Origin: Cladosporium sp. IMV 00045
Taxonomy: Eukaryota > Ascomycota > Dothideomycetes > Cladosporiales > Cladosporiaceae
Direction of reading: 5' to 3'
Length of the DNA: 64,000 nt
Assembly: GCA_001931905.2 (NCBI GenBank)
Contig: MSJI02000930.1
Location: 45,363-109,362 of the forward strand
Position numbers and translations under genes: made by a program. Positions 10,678-22,858 of the stretch are shown here, piece by piece (position 1 is the first letter of the stretch; each line of letters opens with the position of its first letter). The notes beneath the pieces are model-generated. The model worked only from the letters and a program-made list of their open reading frames with translations. It was not told the origin of the DNA and ran no database searches.

Positions 10678-13164
10678 GTTGTGAGGAGTATATGGCAGTC
10701 TTGGGTGGGAGTAAACAACAACGGTAAGGATGAGCTTATAGCATTAGGAAGAAGCGGTGGAGAGCTTCGAAGCCAGCTCGAAGTGCTGTATGTTTGTGTT
10801 GAACTATTGAGGATGTGTACTGCCGGCTTGGAGTTGAGGAGAGACGCCGTCGACCTGACTCTCACACAGTCAAGTCAGTCGGGCATGCATGTGACTCTCG
10901 TCGCGCATGGCGAAAAATGATCTGGTTTCTTCAAGATGCATGAGAAGTGTGTTTGTAGCCCCACGCGACCGGCACCGTTTGTGGAGATGAGATGCGCCAG
11001 CGAAGTGACGAGTGACGTCGCGGCCAAAGGGTTTTGGGCTGTGAGCCTGGTCGGGTGGCAGCTGCAGTAGGAGTGAAGTGAGAAATTGCCGGTAAGGCAT
11101 CAATACCGACCTAGCTGATCAAGAATATGTTGGCACATGGATTGATCGTCTTTGCCTGTGAGGCACAAGAGATGGCTCGTAATGCGCGTATGAGAAATGA
11201 AGGAGAAAAAACAAGAGAAGAAAAGAGACACCTGCCAAGTACATGCCCTCAACTTCTAGAAACAAAACCATGTGCATACAGTACCGTCAAGCCTCGTGGC
11301 ATCTTCCAGATTGCGCTTTCGTCAACAAACGGACTGCCACATTCTGTCATAAAAGCACGGTGGTCGCCATGGCGTCACAAACGAAGCTACCTTACATGTA
11401 TATGTTTCGATTCATGTCTAATATAAAGCCAGCCTCGTCTGGCCCATGCGTCGGGTAAGGCTTAGACACGCAAACTCTCGTCGGTGGGAATGTACAGCAT
11501 GCCAAATTGATCTTCCACATGTGTACATTGCGAGAGGACCGACTGGCTTTTTGTGGCGTGTCTCATATTGAAAGTCTGTGTCGGAGAGTACCGCGAATAA
11601 GGCTTGCGATGTGCTTGCGTCGAGCCGGTCCACGGGATATTTTTGAGAAAGGACATAATTGCGAAGATCTATGACTTTGAAGACCACGAGAATAACGAGA
11701 CGATACATGCGCATGATTCCTGGGCTGAGAGATGTAATGCACGCCCAAGCACATGGTTGAGGAGTGTTGAGGAGGATGAAGCATCACCTAATCACCGAAG
11801 ATCCGCTGCCGGTGGTTGTATAGACCTACGTACTCCCACAGTGCAATGCTATCGATCAATCCTGACCTGACACGCACTACTGTGGCAGGAAGCAACGATC
11901 GTTATTTTCGCGGTCTCGAAGGAAGACGTTGGCAGGTATAGATTGCCGGACGACCAGCGCTCAGGGAGAAGATGATGTAGGAAATGTGGAGGATACACAT
12001 GTAAAAGTGACGAAGCATCTTGGAAATGGAGTCGCGCACGTGGCAGGCGAAAATGGAGAGTGCTGCGGTTGCGTCGCACAACGCGTGTTCGAGGTGGGAG
12101 AGAGATGAGGCATGTATCAAGATGTGTCTCGAACCACTGGGCCGTGCACACAGGCGCAAAATCCTTCCAGGTACTGCTCTGCCCTGCCCCAATGGCACAA
12201 GCGGAGCTATATTCGATGTGTGTGTGTGCGGGCTTGGGTGGTGCGGATGTCTGGTAAGAGTTGGACGGTGACTGCCGTTCCTTGGAAGAGTTGCCTTTGG
12301 TTGGCACAAAGCATGTCCAGATGAGACTTCCGTGCCCGGCGAATGGCGGCTGCAGCGAGCATCTGACAGTACAGGACAAGCTGACACAACCCTGTCGCGG
12401 CCGGGGATGGTTGGGGGTTCGATCCGGTGGTTGTGGGAGAGGAGGTCTTGTCCATTCCATGTCCGGGCAGTGAAGAGACAGACCACTGAAGAGCCTGCGA
12501 CATCATCATCGTCAGGCATCACCGGCACCAAACCATATCACCACAGTCACTAGAGCAGAGCACACCAGGCTCGCTCACACAGACAGACGCAGACAAACCT
12601 TTGTTCTATTTCCATCGGCACTAGGAGACGCATCGTCAGGTCTAGCGCTTCCCCAGCCCGTCCAGCCACCTGCAAAGGCCGCCAGTCAAGCTACGAGCTC
12701 TCTCCACCGGGCAGCGTGGCAGCAGAGGCGGCGAGAGACGGCAGATCCGTCACGGCCGCGCAAGCAACGTCGCAATCGCCTCCCACCGAGCACCCTCTTG
12801 ACCACCACCTCCCCATCGCCGCCACATCCGCCAGCCCATTTTAGTATCTGCCCATTGCCTGTCGCCGTGACATTCCTCTCCCTCACTCTATCATTCACAC
12901 ATCGACACATCAACACCTCTCATTCATCAATCCATCTCTCTACCCTCGCCCACTGGACCCTTCGGTGCGCTAACACACGCTCCGTTCGTTTGATTCCAAC
13001 GTCCGCTCCACATCAATCTGCTCTACCGGCCACCTCTCCGGCCACCCTCCCCTGCAAGACGCTCTTTCGTCGACACTAGTCGCGGAGAGCCAAGAGGGGG
13101 ACCGAGATCTATCGGCGCCGTCAAACCGCCAGCAGCAGCAGCATAATCACCAGCAGCGGCAATT
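10678..13164. other. Long intergenic region (2.5 kb)
   Basis: Numerous short overlapping frames occur on both strands without domains or consistent codon use. The right 500 bp are pyrimidine-rich (CCATC, CTCTC) and are probably the promoter and long leader of the DUF2406 gene. A GGTTCGATCC word near 12,416 resembles a tRNA B box but lacks a pairing stem. I see no gene, though a noncoding transcript cannot be excluded. Confidence 0.45.
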
Positions 13165-14587
13165 ATGGAACACAGCGCGACTTCTCCCAGACAGCGTCCG
13201 CGCTCCCGTGGTTTCAGCTTCAAAAGCGACCGCAGCAGTGGTTCGCGCCCGAGGACGGAACACCTCACTGAATCCCCCGATGACAAGCGTCGTCGTGACA
13301 GCATCTGGAAGAACTCCAGCAAAGCAAACCCCAATGCCGCCATCACCGAAGCTCAGCCGGGAGGTAAGTGATCCGATCTATCTTTGGCCTACACCTATCT
13401 GCCCGTATCTCCGTTCTGTGTCTGCCTGCTTGCTCTCTTTCTCCTTCGACTTGCTTTGTCTTTTGATATCGCTTGCTCTCGTCATTCTCATCATGCCTCC
13501 CAAATTCGAAAACGTCAACGCCGACGGCCTTGCTGACCCAACCGTTCAACCTGTAGATGCCCAACTTCTTGAACAGGCCACTCTAGGCTCACTACGCAAA
13601 GGCCAACACCTGGACGCCAACGGAAATGTCATCAGTAGGTCCATCTGCCTCGCTCGTCTCGCATACTCATTCACTAACAACGCTACAGCCGACCCAGATC
13701 TCTCTAACCCAACCAGACCTCGCCTTGAGCGACCACTCGACACGATCCGCTCGTTCGAGAAAGCCATCGATTCTGGCTACAAGAGGAGGAATTCAATGAT
13801 GCGCGGTGGTGCGTCGCAGCGTCCTCCAGCTTTCCATTACTAAGTACATAGATCTAACAATATACCCCTAGAATCCTACGACCAAAATCAACAATACCAA
13901 AGCAGACGCAACAGCTCCTTCAACGCCGGTGGTCATGGTGGTGGTGGTGAGTATTCCAGTGCTTCGTTCTCCGCCCGCCGGGCTCGTCCGTCAGTCGCCA
14001 ACAGAATGTCATCGTCAGGGTACGAATCCAATCGCTATTCGCAAGGTGCCGCCATGTCCGGCGGCTACTACGGCAACCGCCGCCCCGACTCCTACTCCGA
14101 AGGCCCGCAGCGCAACAACATGCGTTACAACTCGCGCGGCGGCAGCTACAACAACGGCAACGGCGTGTACAACCAGCAACACGGCTACCACCAGAGCTAC
14201 GACACCGTCAACTCGGGCCAGACCTACGGCTCCGACTCGACCGGCCCCTGGGCCAACGGCACCGACCCCAGCAGCGAGAACAGCTCCCTCGACCGCATCA
14301 ACGCCACTTCCAAACCCCAGCAAGACGCCGCCTACGGAGGCTACCCGCGCCCGATCCCGGAAGACGGCATGTACGCGCCGCAGCACCAGCAAGGCTACGG
14401 CGGCGGCGGTCCCGTGCAGCCGCCGGGTGGTGGTCAGAGGAGGCCCATCCCGCTCGGCGGGGGTGGTGGTGCGGGTGGCGACCACGGCTTCTCCGCGCCG
14501 CCGAGAGGCAATTTGCCTTCCACTGCACGCCCGGAGCCGGAGAAGAAGAAGAGCTGGCTCAAGAGGCGGTTCAGCAAGAAGGAATAA
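13165..14587 (+). CDS. DUF2406-family protein
   Basis: Fungal family of unknown biochemical role, related to two small yeast proteins of the bud/cell periphery. Five exons (13165-13363, 13557-13634, 13689-13805, 13872-13946, 13995-14587) give 353 aa. The N-terminal half matches the family pattern: SFKSDRSSG, TEHLTESPDDKRRRDSIW, EAQPG, ATLGSLRKGQHLDANGNVI, then NPTRPRLERPLDTIRSFE. The C-terminal half is low complexity, rich in Gly, Tyr, Asn and Pro, and ends in a polybasic tail (KKKSWLKRRFSKKE) suited to binding acidic membrane lipids. The first intron is long (193 bp) for this locus; its acceptor was chosen because the family motif continues across it. An internal ATG inside that intron is ignored. 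Confidence 0.85.
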
Positions 14588-15432
14588 ACGTTGAGTTTCC
14601 GTCGGAAACGGCGATGGATGCGAGGCGACGATGACGATCAAGGGATATCTTTGCCAGTTGGACAACCGCACAGCTTGGAGATGATGATGTCTTTCCCCTC
14701 TTCTTGCAAGAGTCCTCTTCTTTTGCAGAGGATGATAATAATGATGCCTCTTTTTAATGACTTGAAACTTCTTTGACGACGGAAAACTTGGGGGAAAGGG
14801 ACGGAATTATTTGACGCCAGGCAAAGAAACGAAACGAACATGCTTTTTGCTACGAAACCAAATCACAAATTTCTTTCTCACCAGGAAAGGGAATATATCC
14901 GCTCAGCCTCCGCTACGGCAGGGCGCTGGATGAGGGTTTTCGGCAGGTGTCACGACGAGACTTTGTTCTCTCTCCTCTCTCTCGGCTGGACGTTTGGGGA
15001 TGGTGTTTTTGGACCTTACTGTGTTTCTTTTGCTTTCTTCTTCGGGCTTACTTCTCTCGAGGTTCTTGAGATGTTCTGGCGCGCCAATGGGTACCTTTTT
15101 TGATTGGTTACTGCTTTTTGTATTTCAGTCGCTTTTTTCTATCTACGAGGGAAACGCAGGGGACGGGGAGGGGAGGGGTGGATTTCACGATTCGGTAGTA
15201 AACGAGTGGAGTGGGAAAGCGTTGACGGAAAAAAAGTAATCACTGTACCAAGCGCCGTTTTTCTCTCCTTATCTGTCGCCGTGCATCCCATCTCATCAAT
15301 CCAGAATCCCGCGCCCTGACTGATGACAATGCCAACGCCTCCCCGCCACCGCCACGGCCGCGGCAGTCTCCCCTTTGCACCTCTAGCGGGGGAGATCTGA
15401 GTGAGCAATGGCTTTGGTCTACCACTTCAATT
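14588..15432. other. Intergenic region between convergent genes
   Basis: About 850 bp between the stop codons of the DUF2406 and VMA21 genes. It is T-rich and holds short frames without support; likely 3' UTRs. Confidence 0.5.
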
Positions 15433-15962
15433 CTACTTCTCCTTCCTCCCTTCCCCGGCATGAGCGGCGTCGGCTTCTCGCTCGGACTTGTCGTCGTTGA
15501 AAGCGACGACGACGTAGGAGAGCAGGACCACGTTGGCCACCACGGCTGCTGTGGCGCCGGCGTAGGTCGAGTTGCCTTTTTAGGTGATGCGTCAGTCTGG
15601 ATTGATGTGTTTTTTCGGGTCACTTTACGCGAGGGCTTTGAAGAGGAAGAGGTAGGGGGCGTGGAAAGGGGATGTTTGGTTTATCACATACCGCCGAAGA
15701 GAGCGTTGACGGTCAGGAAGTAGGAGCCGATGGGGAGGGTGATCATGGCGAAGGTGAAGGCGAGGAGTTTGAAGATTATGGATCTGAACGCATTTCGTCA
15801 GCGAGACTGAGAAGCTTTTGATCCAAACATTCGGAATGGATTGCGATGGGGGTAGACGAACGAAGGCACGGCCGGGGCGATGTTTGACTGAGGTCCTGAT
15901 TTGGTCTCGTCTTGGTCCAGGTGCGTCTTTTCGCTGGTGTTGATGCGGCGTTGGGTGGCCAT
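15433..15962 (-). CDS. VMA21: Vma21, V-ATPase assembly factor of the ER membrane
   Basis: Small ER chaperone needed to assemble the Vo sector of the vacuolar proton pump. Three exons on the minus strand (15862-15962, 15692-15783, 15433-15575) give 111 aa, the usual length. Two membrane segments are clear: IIFKLLAFTFAMITLPIGSY and, after the loop FLTVNALFGGNSTYAG, ATAAVVANVVLLSYVVVAF. The hydrophilic N-terminal tail and short charged C-terminal tail face the cytosol. The tail ends GRKEK, lysine-rich but not an exact KKxx retrieval signal. The first donor (GTTCGT) is weak and is placed by reading frame; the others are GTATGT and an AAG acceptor. It is divergent from the SNF2 gene, sharing a 525-bp intergenic region. 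Confidence 0.92.
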
Positions 15963-16487
15963 TGTTGATTGTTCTCGAGACTGGGAGTAATGTTGTGAAG
16001 TTGGTTTCCTTTGTCTGTTGTTGGTTTGCTCAATAGATGTATGCACCTACCTGAGGCAGTTACACAATTCACACACATCTCGGGGGCGATGCATGACATC
16101 GGCCGCTAACCGCGCTCGGACCCTCAAATCAATCAATCAATCAATCCCGGTCCATCCATCCATCCATCATTCTGGCGTCGCGCGTTTACTTTACGCCATC
16201 GTCGAAGTTTTGCCAGTCCTGACCCTGCAACTTCAAACCACCTTCACTTCCCAACACCGACACTTGGACTACTTCACCTGACTCTTTCCTGCTTGTCTTT
16301 TGTCTGCGGGTTTCGTTCATGCACAAACTTTTCGGCCCATCGACATTGCACTAGATCCACGCGCGCGGAGTGCTGTATTTATTACGCAGGCGACATCCCA
16401 CTTCACTTCACTGCGTTACACCACCCTCCACTGCAGCACGTTCACGAGCCTCGTGCACGCGCGCGCGCGCGACTTCCGACAGACGCA
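15963..16487. promoter_or_regulatory. Divergent promoter region, VMA21 / SNF2 gene
   Basis: A 525-bp region between head-to-head genes. It holds an (AATC)n run followed by a (CCAT)n run (about 16,125-16,172) and a (CG)n run just upstream of the SNF2 start. No clear TATA box is visible. Confidence 0.5.
16125..16172. repeat. AATC and CCAT tetranucleotide microsatellite
   Basis: Five consecutive AATC-type units run into CCAT units within the divergent promoter. Such tracts are prone to length change. Confidence 0.8.
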
Positions 16488-19400
16488 ATGGCGGACAGCG
16501 ATCCCATCTCAGACTACACACCGGCCAAGAGGAGAAAGATCGATCACACGCACACGCAGAAGCCATGGAACGAGGAAGACGACAGCGGAGACGATCTGTT
16601 CTCGGAGCACGACACTGTCGCAACCCTGCCAGTCTCTGGTGGCACCCAGCATCCACAAATGGGATACTCGACCAAGCAGTTTCATAGCGACTTCAATACC
16701 CTCTCGAATAATGCCACCCAACCGACGCAGCCAATCACGCAGAACAACAATCACACATATGCGACCCAACCTACACAACCCCGCAATGCCTCATCAGATG
16801 ATGTGCAAGTAGAGCGCTCGTCGCCTCCTGCAGCGCAACCATCGCCAATCAAGCAGGCGCCTTTCGCGAAGCCGAGAAGTTTCCTCGCAAGCGCAATGGC
16901 CCCGCCTGGGACGACCTTCCGCAAGCCCACGAACGTCCAATCGAGGCCGCAACCGATCACACTGGACGACAGCGACGAGGACCCCGTGGTTCACCATAGC
17001 TCCGACGACGATGAAGAAACGCAAGGTCTGACATCGAACATCCGCCCAACAAACTTCACTAAAGGAGGTCGTGGCTTGAACTCAAGTCCGAACCGACGCT
17101 CTGCGAGCAGCGAGGTCGTGAAGGAGTCGCCCAAGCCAGCGAACACGGCCAAGCCGCAGGGAGGTTCTCATCCTAACGGGTTCCTGTCGCTCATGGCCGA
17201 TTTCAGCTATAAAGGCTCGCCGGAGAAGAAGAACATGAGACCCGCGGATGACATGGCGAGCGCGTATGGGAGTTCTTCGCGGCAACCGAAGCCCGCAAGA
17301 CCGGCTGCGCCTGCGCGTGCGATCACCTCGGAATCGTACAAGACGCTTGATGACATCCCGGACTATCTTATGAGGAAGTCGGTCGAGAGCATGAGAGCGG
17401 TGCTTGGACAGACTCATGGCATCTCACAGTGTATGGATGCGTTGGCGCGTCATCATGGCAATAGTCAAGACGCCATGAACTGGTTGGTGGAAACGACGGA
17501 CGACCGCGATGAGCTCGCTCCTACACCAGTCAAACCGAAAGGCGTCGCCCGTGGTGTCGCCTATTCCAGCCAGGCATCGCAACCTGTGCGCTCGACTGCC
17601 AGGGCTGATGTCAAGGTTCAGAAGCAGAGTATTGCAGAGAGATACGGAGGACAGCCCACGGCAAGGAAGCAGTCGCAACCTACACCTTCAGCACCGGCAC
17701 CGCTTGTAATCGACGACGAGGACGAGCAGGATGCGGCACCCCGCCGAAAGGGTCGGTTGATACAACGCAGTCGTCCGCAGCGCGAACCTTCGCCGGATTC
17801 CCCTGAGCCAGCACCCAAAGCGAGGCCGGTCAAGAAGGCGGCCATCACGATCGATTCTGAGTCCGAACCGGAGGACCCCGCCGTCGAGACTGACCAAGAA
17901 GAGGAGGTTGAGGTCGTTGGCGAAAGTTCGCATGATGTGAAATTGCTGAATTTCTTCAACGAACGCTCTCTTCGCGACATCACGGACCTGTGTGCAGTGC
18001 CGGAGTCAGATGTCCAGATCTTACTTGACAAGCGACCGTTCGACTCGCTTGACGAGATTCGTGCGATTACCAACGCACCAGAATTCACCAAGTCTGGCAA
18101 GAAGTCGAGGACAAAACCAGTCGGAGAGAAGATCGTCGACGCGGGCAGCGATATGCTAAGGGGATACGATGCCGTAGACGACCTGGTCACCGAGTGCGAG
18201 CAGATCTCGAAACCCATCCAAGATGCGCTTAAGAATTGGGGAGTTGGGGCGGACTCTAGCGGTGAGCTGCAGCTCATGAATTTGGAGGAGGCCCACGATT
18301 CTGGCATTGGGACACCTGCGAGCTCTACCGACGATCTGACTGCTTCCAAGAACACGAAGAGGGGCAAGTTTCTTGCTCAGCCGGAGAACATGAATCCGGA
18401 TATTCAGATGAAGGACTATCAGCTCGTCGGCCTGAATTGGTTGAACCTTCTCTGGTCGAAGAAGCTGTCGTGTATCCTCGCCGACGACATGGGATTGGGC
18501 AAGACCTGCCAGGTTATCAGTTTTCTGTCGCAGCTCCAACTCGAGGAAGTGGATGGAGTCCACTTGGTCATCGTGCCTGGTTCGACTCTAGAGAACTGGC
18601 TTCGCGAGTTTCAGAACTTCTCGCCTGAGCTCAAGGTCCAGCCATACTATGGATCGCAAGCGGAGAGGCCGTCACTGCAAGACCACATCGAGGAGAACTT
18701 CGACAAGATCGACGTGATCGTGACGACCTACGACATGACCGTCAAACCCGACGACAATAGGTTCCTCCGCGGCCTCGGGCCTTCCGTCTGCGTCTACGAC
18801 GAGGCACACGCTTTGCGCAATCCCAACTCGGACCGCTATCGCCAGCTCATGCGTATCCCCGCCGACTTCAAGGTCCTGCTCACCGGCACTCCCCTTCAAA
18901 ACAACCTGCAGGAACTCATCGCCATCCTCGCTTTCATCATGCCTGATCTGTTCTCGGCGAAGGCGGAGGACCTTAATTATATCTTCCAGCATAAGGCTAC
19001 TACCAAGGACGCGGACCATGCCGCCCTGCTCTCAGCGCAACGCATTGCCCGTGCTCGTTCTATGATGACGCCGTTCATCCTTCGACGCAAGAAGCAACAG
19101 GTGTTATGGCTGCCCGCCAAACATAGCCGTGTGGAATTCTGCGATATGACCGATTCTCAGGCCGCTTTGTATCAAGACGAAATGGACGCCGCACGGCAGG
19201 TCTTCGAGGACAAGGCGAACGGCAAGAAGGCTCCCGCGAAGGCTAGCTCTAACGTGCTAATGGCACTGCGCAAGACCGCTATCCACCCGCTCCTCTCCCG
19301 CAAGAAGTACAACGACAAGAAGCTCATGAAGATCCGGGACGCTCTTCTCCGCGACTCTGAATTTGCCGGCAACACTCCCGAGAAAGTGTGGAAGTACCTT

Positions 19401-20135
19401 ACGGGGGAGGGCCCGCAGAACATCAAGGGCGGCGACTTCGGCCTGCACAAGTTCTGCGCAGAACGACCCTGCGTGTCCAAGTACGCTCTCAAAAAGGAAG
19501 AGTGGATGGACTGCGGCAAAGTGCAGAAGTTCAAAGACCTCGTCCTCTCCTACGCCGCGAACGGCGACCGCGCGCTCGTCTTCTCGCAGTTCACGACGCT
19601 CATGGACGTGCTGGAAGCGGTGCTGGAGACGCTGGGGATCCGCTACATGCGCCTCGACGGCAGCACGCGCATGGACAGCCGGCAGGACATGATCGACAAG
19701 TTCTCGACGGAGGGGGACATCACCGTCTTCATGCTGTCGACCAAAGCGGGCGGCGCGGGAATCAACCTCGCCGCGGCGAACAAGGTCATCATCTTCGACT
19801 CGGGCTTCAACCCGCAGGACGACATTCAGGCGGAGAACCGCGCGCATCGCGTGGGTCAGACGCGGGATGTGGATGTTGTGAGACTGGTGAGCAGGGGCAC
19901 GATTGAGGAGCAGATCCACGCGCTGGGAGAGAGTAAGTTGGCGCTCGATGAGAGGGTTGCGGGCGAGGGGGCGACGGCGAGCGATGAGAAGGCGGCGGAG
20001 AAGGAGGGCGAGAAGGCTGTGGAGAGGATGTTTATGGAGAGTTTGAAGGGGAAGGAAAAGGGGGACGGTGAGTGTGGGGATTTGAAGGATCAGTTCAAGA
20101 AGGGACTGGAGGATGCTGGGCTTGAGGTTTCGTAG
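16488..20135 (+). CDS. Fun30/SMARCAD1-type SNF2 chromatin remodelling ATPase
   Basis: ATP-driven nucleosome remodeller; the Fun30/Fft family works in heterochromatin maintenance and DNA-end resection. The 1215-aa intronless protein has a disordered acidic N-terminus with basic patch AKRRKID (likely nuclear signal), a CUE-like ubiquitin-binding helix set around residues 290-345, a helix-hairpin-like segment (SLRDITDLCAVPESDVQ), and the two-lobed SNF2 motor. Motor motifs: DDMGLGKT with P-loop Lys near residue 670, DEAH box at about 771, TGTPLQNN, RLDGSTRMDSRQ near 1055, and QAENRAHRVGQ near 1117-1127. All catalytic motifs are intact. The start at 16488 is preferred because upstream in-frame ATGs precede only low-quality sequence. 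It is divergent from VMA21. Confidence 0.92.
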   Translation: MADSDPISDYTPAKRRKIDHTHTQKPWNEEDDSGDDLFSEHDTVATLPVSGGTQHPQMGYSTKQFHSDFNTLSNNATQPTQPITQNNNHTYATQPTQPRNASSDDVQVERSSPPAAQPSPIKQAPFAKPRSFLASAMAPPGTTFRKPTNVQSRPQPITLDDSDEDPVVHHSSDDDEETQGLTSNIRPTNFTKGGRGLNSSPNRRSASSEVVKESPKPANTAKPQGGSHPNGFLSLMADFSYKGSPEKKNMRPADDMASAYGSSSRQPKPARPAAPARAITSESYKTLDDIPDYLMRKSVESMRAVLGQTHGISQCMDALARHHGNSQDAMNWLVETTDDRDELAPTPVKPKGVARGVAYSSQASQPVRSTARADVKVQKQSIAERYGGQPTARKQSQPTPSAPAPLVIDDEDEQDAAPRRKGRLIQRSRPQREPSPDSPEPAPKARPVKKAAITIDSESEPEDPAVETDQEEEVEVVGESSHDVKLLNFFNERSLRDITDLCAVPESDVQILLDKRPFDSLDEIRAITNAPEFTKSGKKSRTKPVGEKIVDAGSDMLRGYDAVDDLVTECEQISKPIQDALKNWGVGADSSGELQLMNLEEAHDSGIGTPASSTDDLTASKNTKRGKFLAQPENMNPDIQMKDYQLVGLNWLNLLWSKKLSCILADDMGLGKTCQVISFLSQLQLEEVDGVHLVIVPGSTLENWLREFQNFSPELKVQPYYGSQAERPSLQDHIEENFDKIDVIVTTYDMTVKPDDNRFLRGLGPSVCVYDEAHALRNPNSDRYRQLMRIPADFKVLLTGTPLQNNLQELIAILAFIMPDLFSAKAEDLNYIFQHKATTKDADHAALLSAQRIARARSMMTPFILRRKKQQVLWLPAKHSRVEFCDMTDSQAALYQDEMDAARQVFEDKANGKKAPAKASSNVLMALRKTAIHPLLSRKKYNDKKLMKIRDALLRDSEFAGNTPEKVWKYLTGEGPQNIKGGDFGLHKFCAERPCVSKYALKKEEWMDCGKVQKFKDLVLSYAANGDRALVFSQFTTLMDVLEAVLETLGIRYMRLDGSTRMDSRQDMIDKFSTEGDITVFMLSTKAGGAGINLAAANKVIIFDSGFNPQDDIQAENRAHRVGQTRDVDVVRLVSRGTIEEQIHALGESKLALDERVAGEGATASDEKAAEKEGEKAVERMFMESLKGKEKGDGECGDLKDQFKKGLEDAGLEVS

Positions 20136-20955
20136 GGGTGAGGACGCGATGAATGAATGAGCATGGCTTCTTGGAGGGAGGCTGCGCTTGTTTCGTGGAT
20201 AGCTTGTAGATGATACGAGTTTGGATGGAGTGATGTGAAGTCGTGAACGATCAGCCGGCTCGTCGTGTTGGGGAATGTCAATAATCAGGGAGACTAGGAT
20301 GAAATGAAATCTTTCCAGAGGGAAATTGACTCCTACACAAGCCTTGATTACTCATGTGTTTCTTCTGATGCTCATCTCCGCATCGTCCACATTCACAGGA
20401 AACATGGACGAAAAGGGAGTCCAGCCGAGTGGAAGCCTGAACAGAGACGAGGCCGTTAAGAAAGTCCAGACGCGCCCTGGATGTCCCACATACAGACAGA
20501 ACGTCACATGATCAATGGCATGAAGATCGATTGACTAGTCCATAATGCATATGTATAGAAGGGAAGTGAAGACTATGGATCCGCCGGGCGGTCAATGCGT
20601 CGCCGCTCGGCAACGGTGATGGAAGCCAGCCAGCTGCCCCTCTCAGTCAAGGGTGGAAGTTGGTCTCGGTAGCGCGGATCTAGTACGGTAGAGACAGCAG
20701 TGAGGACAGCTTGTAGCTAACAGCTGGCATCTCAGCACTCCAGCCCGCCACGCTACCGCTACACACGACAGAAGAGGCTACCTGACCTAATCCACCCTCA
20801 CTACTCCCCTGCTTTATATATACCACCAGGGTCTCTCTCCTCACCACTACCACTCAGAGACTCAACTCCACTTCCTCCCTCCTCTTCTTCCTCGCATTGC
20901 TCTCCTCCCGCAGCTCGAGCCTGTTCTCGCTGCCCGCGACATCCCTCACATCACA
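20136..20955. promoter_or_regulatory. Intergenic region with TATA box of calnexin gene
   Basis: About 820 bp. A strong TATA-like element (TTTATATATACC) lies at about 20,812-20,823, some 135 bp before the calnexin ATG, followed by a CT-rich leader typical of highly expressed fungal genes. Nothing else is supported. Confidence 0.6.
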
Positions 20956-22858
20956 ATGCGCGCTGCCTCGCTTCTCGCCCTCGGCGCCTTTGCCGCCGTC
21001 GGCCACTCCAAGGACGTCTTGGATGACATTGACGAGTCTGCCCAGGAGGCGTCCAGCTCTGTCGCCTCCGCCGTCGAGTCCGTCACTTCATCCGCCGTGG
21101 AGAAGCCTACCTTCACTGTAAGTCTTGCCATTGGCTCTTGAAGCTTGAATACCTTGCATACCTTGCATACCCCCGACCCAGCCAATGCTAACTTTCACAC
21201 CCAGCCCACCAACCTCAAGGCTCCCTTCCTGGAGCAGTTCACCGACGACTGGGAATCCAGGTGGAAGGTCTCGCACGCAAAGAAGGAGGGCACCGAGGAG
21301 GAGTGGACCTACAACGGCAAGTGGTCTGTCGAGGAGCCCACCGTGCTCCGCGGCGTTGAGGGCGACAAGGGTCTCGTCCTGAAGGACAAGGCCGCCCACC
21401 ACGCCATCTCCTCCAAGTTCGACAAGCCCGTCACCAACAAGGATGACACCCTCGTCGTCCAGTACGAGGTCAAGCTCCAGGCCGGCCTCGAGTGCGGCGG
21501 TGCCTACATGAAGCTGCTCCAGGACAACAAGGCCCTGCACGCCGAGGAGTTCTCCAACGCCTCGCCCTACATCATCATGTTCGGCCCGGACAAGTGCGGC
21601 AGCACCAACAAGGTCCACTTCATCTTCCGCCACAAGAACCCCAAGACGGGCGAGTACGAGGAGAAGCACCTCAAGAACAGCCCCATGGCTCGCATCACCA
21701 AGCAGTCCTCCCTCTACACCCTCATCATCAAGCCCGACCAGACCTACCAGATCAAGGTCGACGGCGAGCAGGTCCGCGAGGGCTCCCTGCTCGAGGACTT
21801 CCTCCCCGCCGTCAACCCGGCCGAGGAGATCGACGACCCCAACGACACCAAGCCCGAGGACTGGGTCGAGCAGGCCAAGATCCCCGACCCGGACGCCACC
21901 AAGCCCGAGGACTGGGACGAGGACGCTCCCTACGAGATTGTCGACGAGGAGGCCGAGAAGCCCGCGGACTGGCTCGAGGAGGAGCCCGAGATGATCCCCG
22001 ACCCCGAGGCCGAGAAGCCCGAGGACTGGGATGACGAGGAGGACGGCGACTGGGACGCTCCTCTCGTCCGCAACCCCAACTGTGACGACGTCTCCGGCTG
22101 CGGTCCCTGGACCAAGCCCATGAAGCAGAACCCCGAGTTCAAGGGCAAGTGGACCGCTCCTCTCGTCGACAACCCCGCCTACAAGGGCGTCTGGGCCCCG
22201 CGCAAGATCGCCAACCCGGATTACTTCGAGGACAAGACCCCGGCCAACCTTGAGCCGATCGGTGGTGTAAGTAATGAATCTGTTTTATTGATGTATTAGG
22301 AAAAGCACAGCTCAGCTAACATTCATCTCTCAACAGGTCGGATTCGAAATCTGGACCATGCAGAACGACATCCTCTTCGACAACATCTACATCGGCCACT
22401 CCATCTCCGACGCCGAGGCCCTCGCCGCCTCCACCTTCGACGTGAAGAAGGCCGTGGAGAAAGCGCAGGAGGAGGCCGACAAGCCCAAGCCCGACGACAA
22501 GGCCGACAAGTCTCCCCTCGACAAGACCTTCATGGACGACCCCGTCGCCTACGTCTCCGACAAGGTCAACCTCTTCGCCGCCATCGCGCAGCGCGACCCC
22601 CTCGAGGCCGTCAAGTTCGTCCCCGAAGTCGCCGCCGGTATCGCCGTCGGTTTCGTCACTCTCCTCCTTGTGCTTGTCGGTCTGTTCAGCGGCGGCGCCG
22701 CTGCGGCGCCCTCCAAGGAGCAAGTCAAGGCCAACGCCCAGCAGGCGCAGAACAAGGCCAAGCAGACCAAGGACCAGGTCGCCGATGCGGTCGCCAGCGG
22801 CTCCGCTAAGGCGAAGGATGAGGTCAACAAGAGGACTACGAGGAGCTCGGCGGAGTAA
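20956..22858 (+). CDS. Calnexin, ER lectin chaperone
   Basis: Membrane-bound ER lectin that holds monoglucosylated glycoproteins during folding. Three exons (20956-21117, 21205-22266, 22337-22858) give 581 aa. Order: signal peptide [18 protein letters not shown], acidic linker, globular lectin domain with the Cys pair in GLECGGAYM and FGPDKCGS, then the P-domain with four type-1 motifs (KPEDW or KPADW forms, residues about 265-335) and two type-2 motifs ([22 protein letters not shown]). After the lectin returns ([19 protein letters not shown]) comes a transmembrane segment ([19 protein letters not shown]) and a Lys/Ala-rich cytosolic tail lacking a clear KKxx signal. Both introns have GTAAGT donors. 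Codon use is strongly C-ending, as expected for high expression. Confidence 0.96.

Noticed and set aside
12415..12425. tRNA gene suggested by GGGTTCGATCC
   Set aside because: The flanking bases do not pair as a T-stem and no A box lies upstream.
11849..12531. Minus-strand frames of about 200 codons
   Set aside because: Two overlapping frames in different phases, no domain, odd composition; more likely upstream or noncoding sequence of the DUF2406 gene.
19257..19919. Minus-strand frame opposite the SNF2 gene
   Set aside because: It mirrors the helicase C-terminal domain, whose plus-strand motifs are intact.
22549..22830. Minus-strand frame in the calnexin tail
   Set aside because: It is antisense to the membrane segment and tail of calnexin and has no independent support.
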